From assembly GCF_963975415.1 (NCBI RefSeq), contig NZ_CAXBGN010000005.1, positions 248,001-312,000 of the forward strand: a DNA stretch of 64,000 bases, given 5' to 3'. This DNA is from Kriegella sp963975415 (GTDB taxonomy: Bacteria > Bacteroidota > Bacteroidia > Flavobacteriales > Flavobacteriaceae). The notes below the pieces were generated by a model. That model saw only the letters and a list, made by a program, of their open reading frames with translations, ran no database searches and had not been told where the DNA came from. Each line of letters begins with the position of its first letter. Position 1 is the stretch's first letter. Made by a program: the position numbers and the translations under genes. Below, piece by piece: positions 1-6,659 of this stretch.

Positions 1-275
1 TTTTTATACTTTATTGCCCTCGCCTTATTGTTCTGAAGTTCGAGCCTGATGCCCATAACAAAATGGATAATAACCCCAGCAATCAGAATAGGCTGTAAAA
101 TAAACTGCACCAAGCCGTTGTAACCCATAAAGTGAGACCAAGAGTTAAAGGTATCGGGAGCGATAACAGAGGTTATGTTTATTACAAAATGTTGTCCGAG
201 AAAGAAGACTAAAAAAAGTCCCGATAAGGCCATGACGACTTTTCGGGCTATCGAAGATTTTATCAATCCGCTCAT
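1..275 (-). CDS. sdhC: Succinate dehydrogenase cytochrome b subunit, SdhC (partial, 5' part)
   Basis: The reverse strand reads from an ATG at 275 to the window edge without a stop, giving 91 residues that begin MSGLIKSSIARKVVMALSG. This is the N-terminus of the Bacteroidota type (b558-like) membrane anchor of succinate dehydrogenase, which carries haem b and passes electrons from succinate to menaquinone. Two hydrophobic segments are visible (about residues 12-34 and 57-76); His29 in GQHFVIN and His72 in IHFVMG are candidate haem ligands. The gene runs off the left edge, where sdhA and sdhB would be expected. A consensus promoter lies 35-66 bp upstream. Identification rests on remembered family similarity and is strong. 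Confidence 0.88.
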   Translation of the reverse strand, partial: MSGLIKSSIARKVVMALSGLFLVFFLGQHFVINITSVIAPDTFNSWSHFMGYNGLVQFILQPILIAGVIIHFVMGIRLELQNNKARAIKYK

Positions 276-309
276 TGTAGATTAGGTTGGAGTTAAAAAT
301 GAATGCAGA

Positions 310-341
310 CAAAATTAGTCCATAGCCTCGGCTTTAACAAA
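310..341 (-). promoter_or_regulatory. Bacteroidota-type promoter for sdhC
   Basis: On the reverse strand a TTTG (-33) at 341-338 is separated by 20 bp from TAATTTTG (-7) at 317-310, matching the family consensus TTTG-N19-21-TAnnTTTG. It lies 35 bp before the sdhC start codon, a normal leader length. Confidence 0.65.
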
Positions 342-418
342 CTTTGCAGAGGATTAGTATCATATTTAGACCCATTTTAATCTAGTTGACAATTTGCTCT
401 TAAACATCGTTATATGGC

Positions 419-1129
419 CTAATCTGGAATGTTAAACCGCTCGGCGATCCCTTCATAGCTCATTTTCGAATAGTCTAGAACTTTTGTTTTTGAATCGATT
501 TGCGGGCCAGTTTCTGACGGTATCCCCCCTGGGATTATGACATAACGATAATCGCCATTGAGATGAGGGGCGCCAATATCTAGATTATTGGTAGAGAACA
601 CCCGTACGGCTATAAGGTCATCGTTTATATCAAAAAGACGAAATTCATAGTGTTCGTTGATGCTCCCGAAGAAAGTGTTCGGAATGGGATATATGAACGA
701 ACCCTGCCGGGCAAATACTAGTATTACCCCGGTATCATGTACCAATTGGGTCAACTCTGGAGCAAACATTTCCCATTGCTCAAAAGAGTCATCGATTGTT
801 TCTGGGAAGTCAGAAGGAATCCAGTCTGAATAAATGACATTGGCGGTTCCGGTTGCACCATCTTGCCCATCATTGCCAGGTTCACCCTTAGGGCCTTCCG
901 GGCCTTGTTCGCCCTGATCACCTTTTGGTCCTTGTTCCCCCTGTTCACCTTGATTGGCTGCCGCACCATCTTGGCCCGGATCACCTTTATCGCCTTTGGG
1001 GCCTTGCTCACCCTGTATACCTGGTTCCCCTTGTGGACCAACGGTGTCATCTTTTGAACAGGCCACAATTAGAGTTACCATTAAAAGAGTGGCGAAAAAT
1101 TTACGTGACAATTTCAGTTTTGCTCTCAT
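419..1129 (-). CDS. Lipoprotein with collagen-like Gly-X-Y repeats
   Basis: This 236-residue protein starts with a basic, hydrophobic signal sequence ending in the lipobox LIVAC (Cys24), so it is probably lipidated and attached to the outer membrane. Two runs of Gly-X-Y triplets follow (about residues 31-56 and 61-93), rich in Pro, Glu, Lys, Asp and Gln and broken by a short AAANQ interruption; this is the sequence signature of a bacterial collagen-like stalk. The C-terminal 140 residues form a non-repetitive, probably globular head that I do not recognise. In other bacteria such stalks project binding heads from the surface. It stands alone with no obvious operon partner. Repeats of this kind are prone to expansion, so length may vary among strains. 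Confidence 0.85.
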   Translation of the reverse strand: MRAKLKLSRKFFATLLMVTLIVACSKDDTVGPQGEPGIQGEQGPKGDKGDPGQDGAAANQGEQGEQGPKGDQGEQGPEGPKGEPGNDGQDGATGTANVIYSDWIPSDFPETIDDSFEQWEMFAPELTQLVHDTGVILVFARQGSFIYPIPNTFFGSINEHYEFRLFDINDDLIAVRVFSTNNLDIGAPHLNGDYRYVIIPGGIPSETGPQIDSKTKVLDYSKMSYEGIAERFNIPD

Positions 1130-1601
1130 AATCTTTGATTTTTGTGGATTAATACTAGTGCTAATTCAAGCTAAGACAGCTGCATCATCCAATGCATCTT
1201 TTACGGTACCACTTCGTTAAAAATAATTCTGTAACTATCACCATGAGATTTTGTTCGTTTCTAGCCCGATCTCAATACCTATCGGAGTCGATTGCCCTAT
1301 ACATCATTTCAACTTTACACTGGTACAAACCTAAGAGCTATTCGAGATATGAATGTCCTGAATATTTAAGAGCCAAAGAAATAGGACGCAATATAGAACG
1401 CTGATATACAGGGTTATGTGTTGAATTTATGCCATTTAAAATCGAAAATGGTTCATCTGTAATCGATTTGCGACCGTTCTTACAAAAGCGCATAAAAAGG
1501 TATTTTAGGTGTATTTTTTTACATTTTATGATTTTCGTTTTGGGGGGCTTGCTTTAACTGCCAGTGGCTTACATAAAACGAAGTGCAAGGTGGGAGCTAC
1601 C
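1130..1601. other. Intergenic region without recognisable genes
   Basis: About 470 bp between two leftward genes. The short open frames here have no recognisable features and no consistent coding character. It should hold the promoter of the collagen-like lipoprotein at its left end: a weak -7-like TAGCTTG on the reverse strand near 1167-1173, with a TTG about 17 bp upstream. No terminator hairpin with a T-run was found. Confidence 0.4.
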
Positions 1602-2507
1602 TCAGGCAGATCGGTCCCGAATAGCGTGAGGCGCTGATATAGCTTGGTTTTCCTTGAACTGGGAAGGTGTGATACCCGTATGTTTTTTAAAGGCGTTATA
1701 GAATGCGGATTTAGAATTGAAACCAGCTTCTAGACCAACGGATACAATGGTATAGTGTTCATATTCTTTGGAGTGTAAATTTCGTTTTACATCGGCTATA
1801 CGGTAGCCGTTGATATAGTCGATAAAACTTCTTTTGCTGATTGCATTCACCATACTTGATAAATACCCGGATGATATACCCAATACCGCTGCGGCCATGC
1901 TCAAACTGAGATCAGAATTTGTGTAAATCTTATCGAACCGCATAAGGTGCTGCAACTTTTTAAAATAAATATTATCGGGTGTAAAGGTATTTTTGGAACG
2001 ACTACTCAGTTCCTTTATTTTCTGGGCGCACAAGGCCGCAATAATCGTTAATAAATATAGGTGCTTTTCGGTAAAAAAATGCTTTTCCGGATGTTCGGAA
2101 TCAATAACTCCAAATAACTTATCGCCTATAAGAATGGGGACGCATATTTCGGAAAGTCTATTTTCGTCGTCAACAATATAACGGGGATCTTTTGAGGTGT
2201 CTTGAATCAATTCTGCTTTCTTGTTTTTTGCCACACTTCCAACAATACCATCGCCAAGCGGAATTGAAATTTGGTTATGGATAATTGTATCCGAAGGATT
2301 TTTTTGTCCGTAGGCGGCACACTGGAGGAGAAGTTCTTTTTCCCTATCGAACCTATAAATGACACAATCCACGAAGCCTAGTTGATGTATGACGTTCGTG
2401 GTAATATCCCATAGTACCTCTTCCACCGATTCCTTATTGCGGAGTGATATGGAGAAAAAACTGATCGCCATTATTTTATCTAGACGGTATGTCGTATGAT
2501 TCTTCAT
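1602..2507 (-). CDS. GAF-domain AraC-family transcriptional regulator
   Basis: A 301-residue cytoplasmic regulator. Residues about 20-165 resemble a GAF domain (motifs VDCVIYRFD, GDGIVGSVAKNKKAELI and VPILIGDKLFGVIDSEH), which usually binds a small ligand or senses redox state. Residues about 190-290 carry the paired helix-turn-helix motifs of the AraC family, with the second HTH ending in the conserved GFNSKSAFYNAFKKHTGITPSQFK-type signature. No membrane segment is present. The usual sugar-binding cupin of AraC is therefore replaced by GAF. An ATG at 2507 is preferred over an in-frame TTG one codon earlier. It stands alone, so the target is unknown; self-regulation or control of the divergent rimK side are possibilities only. 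Confidence 0.88.
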   Translation of the reverse strand: MKNHTTYRLDKIMAISFFSISLRNKESVEEVLWDITTNVIHQLGFVDCVIYRFDREKELLLQCAAYGQKNPSDTIIHNQISIPLGDGIVGSVAKNKKAELIQDTSKDPRYIVDDENRLSEICVPILIGDKLFGVIDSEHPEKHFFTEKHLYLLTIIAALCAQKIKELSSRSKNTFTPDNIYFKKLQHLMRFDKIYTNSDLSLSMAAAVLGISSGYLSSMVNAISKRSFIDYINGYRIADVKRNLHSKEYEHYTIVSVGLEAGFNSKSAFYNAFKKHTGITPSQFKENQAISAPHAIRDRSA

Positions 2508-2955
2508 CAATAATAATCCCTATTGATATACTTTTTTATGTTCCTTCACTTGAACTTTGGAAACAGTTACTCCTTTTAAAAAAAAATGGGCCCTAAATAA
2601 AGAATGCCGACAATTTGGTCTTGTACCATATGCCGTTATCTGTCGCTTACAGACCCAAATGATAGTCGTGAACTTAATTTCATAATAAAGGTAGCTAGTG
2701 AAGAATAGGAAACGTAGCACATATGTAACAGGGTATAAAAGAAATGTAACAAGCAATAGCTTCATTAAGTGAAATAGCTTGACGTAGAATTTCACATTAG
2801 TTGTATTTTTTGACCCTAAAAGAGTATGGTTTTCATTACATGATGTATAGATGGCAAAAGCGGAGTCTTTTCGATAATTTTTACCTCTAGACTCGGCATA
2901 TTCCGTTTTTTAACCGATATTCATATTCCTAAATAAAAAAGCACTCGGTTAAATA
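2508..2955. other. Divergent intergenic region, no convincing gene
   Basis: About 450 AT-rich bases between the leftward GAF-AraC gene and the rightward rimK-like gene. A 91-codon frame on the reverse strand (2520-2795) translates to a random-looking aromatic and hydrophobic sequence and was not accepted. The region should contain both promoters; only an imperfect -7 (TAATTTTT, near 2875) is seen on the forward strand. Confidence 0.4.
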
Positions 2956-3855
2956 ATGAATATTGGTCTTCTTTCTGTAAGCATGAATGTCTATTCTACA
3001 AGAAGGATAATGCAAGAGGCTGAAGAATTAGGCCATTATGTCGAACAAATAGATCACACCAAATGTGCGGTGAAACTTGGTTCGGGAAAATCTAAAATCT
3101 ATTTGGGGGATGAAGACATCACCAACGAGTTTCATGCGATTATTCCTAGAATCGGTACAAAAGTTACACGGCATGGCGCTGCAATTGTAAAGCAATTTGA
3201 AATGAACAAGGTGTTCAGTTCGGCGCGTTCTTCCAGTATTATAAATGCCCGTAACAAAGTTCGTACGTTACAGATTATGGCGAATAGGGGCATTCCGGTA
3301 CCCGAAACCTTATTCTCGATTAACCCCGATAATATTGAAGAACAAATCAAGTTACTGGGCGGTGCCCCAGTAGTGATTAAGTTACAAGAAGGCACTCAGG
3401 GATTGGGAGTGATTCTGGCCGAGACCAAAAAATCGGCAAAGTCTATTATTGACACCTTTTATAAAATGGACACCAGTATTCTTGTTCAAAAATTTATTGA
3501 AGAAAGTAATGGGGAAGACATACGCATTATTGTAGTAGGAGATAAAGTGGTAGCGAGTATGAAACGCCGTAGTACTGTAGACGATTTCAGGTCAAACCTT
3601 CATCGAGGCGGGAATACGGAAGAAGTTAAATTATCAGACAAAGAAAAAAGTATGGCGTTGAACGCTGCAAAATACGTAGGCTTGGGTGTGGCAGGAGTAG
3701 ATTTGATACGGTCAAAAAAGGGCCCGTTACTTATTGAGGTCAATGCCTCTCCTGGTTTACAAGGTATTGAAGCAACTACTGGAGTTAATGTGGCACGCGA
3801 AATTGTATGGTATGTTGAAAGGAATGGGAGTAAGAGCAAGAGAAGAAAAAAGTAG
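2956..3855 (+). CDS. rimK: RimK-family ATP-grasp alpha-L-glutamate ligase
   Basis: A 299-residue ATP-grasp ligase of the RimK type. Residues 1-95 form the pre-ATP-grasp domain and about 105-290 the ATP-grasp fold, with the ATP-binding loop VVIKLQEGTQGLGVIL, the hinge ILVQKFIEES and the metal-binding EVNASPGLQGIE motif. E. coli RimK adds glutamates to the C-terminus of ribosomal protein S6; related enzymes act on other peptides or small molecules, so the substrate here is an inference. The C-terminus is a basic KSKRRKK tail. The next gene, 18 bp downstream in the same direction, is an AstE/aspartoacylase-like hydrolase, which suggests the two act on one substrate. Confidence 0.88.
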   Translation: MNIGLLSVSMNVYSTRRIMQEAEELGHYVEQIDHTKCAVKLGSGKSKIYLGDEDITNEFHAIIPRIGTKVTRHGAAIVKQFEMNKVFSSARSSSIINARNKVRTLQIMANRGIPVPETLFSINPDNIEEQIKLLGGAPVVIKLQEGTQGLGVILAETKKSAKSIIDTFYKMDTSILVQKFIEESNGEDIRIIVVGDKVVASMKRRSTVDDFRSNLHRGGNTEEVKLSDKEKSMALNAAKYVGLGVAGVDLIRSKKGPLLIEVNASPGLQGIEATTGVNVAREIVWYVERNGSKSKRRKK

Positions 3856-3873
3856 AATTTAAGCGGTTGTCAT

Positions 3874-4854
3874 ATGCAGTTTCAATCTTTGAGAAAAAGT
3901 GAAGATATTATTATAGGAGGGGAAACGGTCTCTCCAGGAAATTCCAGATTATTGCAAATTAGTATTGATAGGCTGCCTACCGGTACGTTGATCGATATTC
4001 CGGTCTATGTGTTCAACGCTAAAAAACCCGGCCCGCACTTACTGGTTCAGGCAGGGTTACATGGTGATGAAGTCAACGGTGTTGAAATTGTGAGACGCAT
4101 GTTACACGAGAAACGCTTTCGCGTAGCGCGGGGTGCGGTAATCGCCGTTCCCATTCTCAATATTTTTGGATTTATTCATTTTTCTAGGGACGTGCCTGAT
4201 GGCAAAGATGTCAATCGTAGTTTTCCAGGAACCAAATCGGGTTCAATGGCCAGTAGAATGGCCTACCATTACACCTCCGAGATTCTTCCGCAGATTGATT
4301 TTGGAATTGATTTGCATACTGGTGGAGGGCAGCATCATAATTTTCCTCAGGTGCGTTATACCAAGGGAGATGAAAACAGTAAAAAATTGGCAGAAATATT
4401 TGCGGCACCCTTTTCCTTTTCCTCGAGGTTGATAAAGGGTTCTTTCCGAAATATTACATATCGTCTGGGCATACCTACCATTGTCTTTGAAGCGGGTGAA
4501 AGTATGCGTTTTGACAACTGTGCTATTTTAGCGGGTATGCAGGGTATTTTGAATGTGCTTGCCCATTTTGACATGGTCAACAAACTTGAGCCGCAATATG
4601 CTGAACGAAGTGGAACAATTTCACTTTCCGATCGCAAATGGTTACGTGCGCCAACTGCAGGAATGTTTATTCCTGAAATAACCAATGGTGGTAAAATCAA
4701 AAAGGGACAGACACTTGGTATGGTTTCCGATACATATGCCAAAAAAGCTAAAAAAATAAAAGCTCCTTTTGATGCATATGTGATTTGTATAAATCACCAG
4801 GCCGTGGTCAATCAAGGAGATGCACTCTTTCACGTGGGGAAAGTTCTTCAATAG
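3874..4854 (+). CDS. Succinylglutamate desuccinylase/aspartoacylase-family zinc hydrolase
   Basis: A 326-residue protein of the AstE/AspA branch of M14-like zinc carboxypeptidases. Zinc ligands are visible as the H63-x-x-E66 motif (GLHGDE) and His148 (DLHTG); Glu206 in VFEAGES is the expected catalytic base. The last ~75 residues look like a lipoyl/biotinyl-type beta-hammerhead (APTAGMFIPEI ... KKGQTLGMV ... APFDAYVI), a C-terminal extension common in this family. Family members hydrolyse amide bonds of N-acyl or N-peptidyl amino acids. Being second in a two-gene unit after a RimK-like ligase suggests it trims or reverses what the ligase adds; that is inference. A hairpin plus T-run closes the unit. 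Confidence 0.85.
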   Translation: MQFQSLRKSEDIIIGGETVSPGNSRLLQISIDRLPTGTLIDIPVYVFNAKKPGPHLLVQAGLHGDEVNGVEIVRRMLHEKRFRVARGAVIAVPILNIFGFIHFSRDVPDGKDVNRSFPGTKSGSMASRMAYHYTSEILPQIDFGIDLHTGGGQHHNFPQVRYTKGDENSKKLAEIFAAPFSFSSRLIKGSFRNITYRLGIPTIVFEAGESMRFDNCAILAGMQGILNVLAHFDMVNKLEPQYAERSGTISLSDRKWLRAPTAGMFIPEITNGGKIKKGQTLGMVSDTYAKKAKKIKAPFDAYVICINHQAVVNQGDALFHVGKVLQ

Positions 4855-4873
4855 TCTAAAATTTAACTGGAAC

Positions 4874-4897
4874 ACGTTGTTACGCCAAACGTTTTTT
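4874..4897 (+). terminator. Probable terminator of the rimK-astE-like pair
   Basis: Arms ACGTT (4874-4878) and AACGT (4888-4892), possibly extended by one bulged pair, are followed by a run of T. It sits 20 bp after the hydrolase stop codon. The stem is short, so efficiency is uncertain. Confidence 0.45.
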
Positions 4898-4930
4898 ATA
4901 TTTAAAATGCGAACGAACAAAATCAATAAT

Positions 4931-4944
4931 AGACCATCTGGTCT
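4931..4944. promoter_or_regulatory. Operator-like palindrome AGACCA-TC-TGGTCT
   Basis: A perfect 6-bp inverted repeat with a 2-bp centre, of the form bound by many TetR-family repressors. It lies between two converging genes, where no promoter is needed. A second palindrome with the same core GACCAnnTGGTC is at 5055-5068. Confidence 0.35.
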
Positions 4945-5054
4945 GTTAATTGGTTTTTGATGGAAATAGTCTTGCAATTCTGACATATAATCGAGGTTTA
5001 GTGTTCAAAGTCGATGGCCGATTATTCAGAATGACAAAAGAGACAGAAGATAAG

Positions 5055-5068
5055 CGACCAGGTGGTCG
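5055..5068. promoter_or_regulatory. Second GACCAnnTGGTC palindrome
   Basis: CGACCA-GG-TGGTCG, sharing the 12-bp core of the palindrome at 4931-4944, 124 bp away. It falls inside a 20-codon open frame (5031-5093, start ATG) that reads KRPGGRKPE, so the palindrome may simply be a coding coincidence. Confidence 0.3.
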
Positions 5069-5089
5069 GAAACCCGAAACATTGGTTAG

Positions 5090-5482
5090 TTAAGGAGTGT
5101 CCATATCTTTTAATTGAATGGAAAGCGCTTTTGTAGACAATTGTACTTCGACAAGGCTTAGAATTAATGAAATCATTAGGGCCAACAAGCTGACGCCAAA
5201 TATTAAATTGGCCCAAAACCTTAGTTCTACATAAATTAGAAACATAGTTATTACGGCCAGTAAAAAGCTGAGTATGGCGACGGCCTGCATATTTTTAATT
5301 ATCGATAGTCTTCTTCTCAATTTTCTTACTTGAAGGCCGACTTCGGGCGATTCGGTTTCCTGAAATTTTTGATGCAACTGCCGAATAAGTGCGGCAATTG
5401 CCAAGTAACGTGCGTTATAGGCCAGCATGGTTAATGAAATGGCCGGAAAAAGTAAGGCGGGAATGCTAAGCGATAGTTCCAT
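5090..5482 (-). CDS. DUF2721 membrane protein
   Basis: A 130-residue protein with three hydrophobic segments (about residues 7-30, 65-85 and 90-112) and an amphipathic charged loop between the first two (EVGLQVRKLRRRLSIIKNM). The layout and the motif around RRLSIIKNMQAVAILSFLLAV match the DUF2721 family, small inner-membrane proteins of unknown function. Its ATG follows directly on the stop codon of the upstream ThuA-domain gene with no gap, so the two are surely co-transcribed and probably translationally coupled. Confidence 0.85.
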   Translation of the reverse strand: MELSLSIPALLFPAISLTMLAYNARYLAIAALIRQLHQKFQETESPEVGLQVRKLRRRLSIIKNMQAVAILSFLLAVITMFLIYVELRFWANLIFGVSLLALMISLILSLVEVQLSTKALSIQLKDMDTP

Positions 5483-6469
5483 TTAATTCTTTTCGAAAGT
5501 ACGAGAACTTGATGTAGTAGCTGTTGGAAAATCTTCGGGAATTTTTTGGGTAACCTTTCCTGTAGCGGCCCATTCAGACCCCCGAAGCATGCTTGTCAAA
5601 AACCCGACGCATTGTACCGAGTAGTCGACATGTCCCATAATATTGTGAAAAACCCGACCCTTGCCATAGGTCAAGGCCATTAACGCTGGTTCATGTCTGC
5701 CTGTTCCTTTGTTTTCTGTATCGGAATAAGCCGTGGCCAAAACTGTCATGTTTTCCGCAGGTCCTCTAAGACTGTTGTAAAGTTCATCTTTAGTGTGCAT
5801 CCAAATTAAGGGCATTCCCTTTGTAATCGGATGATTGGTTTGACGTATTTGAATCTGATATTCACTTTGCGGCCCATGTGCCCCTCCCTTACCAGGGGAA
5901 GCGTCGCGAATCAGTTTGCCTTGATCGTTATAATAAACGTAAGGGCCGTCTTTCTCGTTACGTTCGCCCCAACCGCCAAGACCGATCATTTTATTGTAAG
6001 CCTCCCATTTAGGGAAAGAATTATCGGCCGCATGAAAAACGACTAAACCTCCACCGTTTGCAATAAATGTTTCAAGGTTCTTTTTTGTTTTCTCAGGCCA
6101 GGGCGCCGCATTCCAACCGAAGTTACAAATAACCAAATCGTATTTTGAAAAATTGGGATTATAGTTCGGGTCTGGTTTCGGTTTGTCAAGACTTTGGCTT
6201 TCCGGCATACCATCAATAGCGTATGCCTTTAAAAAATCATCGCCTTTCCAGGTAAAAGCTGTTCGTTCTACATCGACCGTAAACAGCCCGGTATCTTCCA
6301 TTTGGCTTTTTAACATATATGTGATTTTGGGCCATTCGTTGTGGTTATTCTGACCATCAATAATAAGTGTCTTGATTATTTTAGAAGATTTTTTGGATCG
6401 GTTTTGCGAATAAACCCATGTGCACGCAAACAATGCTATTATCGCGATGAACAAGCTGTATTTTTTCAT
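5483..6469 (-). CDS. Secreted ThuA-domain protein
   Basis: About 328 residues. I place the start at the ATG at 6469, which begins directly with a Sec signal peptide (MKKYSLFIAIIALFACTWVYSQ); an ATG eight codons upstream is also in frame. The mature part is a ThuA-like (class I glutamine amidotransferase-like) fold: IKTLIIDGQNNHNEWPK at the start, YDLVICNFGWNAAPWP, the GGGLVVFHAADNSFP strand-loop and TYGKGRVFHNIMGHVD near the end. ThuA proteins are common in carbohydrate-using Bacteroidota and some are linked to disaccharide oxidation, but the periplasmic ones have no firm activity. It is followed without gap by a DUF2721 gene. Confidence 0.87.
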   Translation of the reverse strand: MKKYSLFIAIIALFACTWVYSQNRSKKSSKIIKTLIIDGQNNHNEWPKITYMLKSQMEDTGLFTVDVERTAFTWKGDDFLKAYAIDGMPESQSLDKPKPDPNYNPNFSKYDLVICNFGWNAAPWPEKTKKNLETFIANGGGLVVFHAADNSFPKWEAYNKMIGLGGWGERNEKDGPYVYYNDQGKLIRDASPGKGGAHGPQSEYQIQIRQTNHPITKGMPLIWMHTKDELYNSLRGPAENMTVLATAYSDTENKGTGRHEPALMALTYGKGRVFHNIMGHVDYSVQCVGFLTSMLRGSEWAATGKVTQKIPEDFPTATTSSSRTFEKN

Positions 6470-6659
6470 GAAGTCATTTTTTAACGGTTTCAATATAGTT
6501 AAAAATTCTACGATTCATGAAGATGCTTGTGGCTAAAACCATCTAGGCTTGCGTTGACTGATTCTTAACTTCACAAATTACGGTTGTTAATACCTTCTGG
6601 TTTTTTGACTGCCTTTCTTAATCGTAAAATAGTCAACAGTAGCGTTCCTAGTTTTTTAT

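Noticed and set aside
863..1220. Overlapping frames opposite the collagen-like lipoprotein
   Set aside because: They are antisense images of Gly-X-Y codons, which stay open by composition.
1192..1404. 70-codon forward frame in an intergenic region
   Set aside because: No recognisable motif, atypical residue mix and no neighbour or promoter to support it.
2520..2795. 91-codon reverse-strand frame before the GAF-AraC gene
   Set aside because: AT-driven, random-looking hydrophobic and aromatic translation, no family resemblance; lies where the divergent promoters should be.
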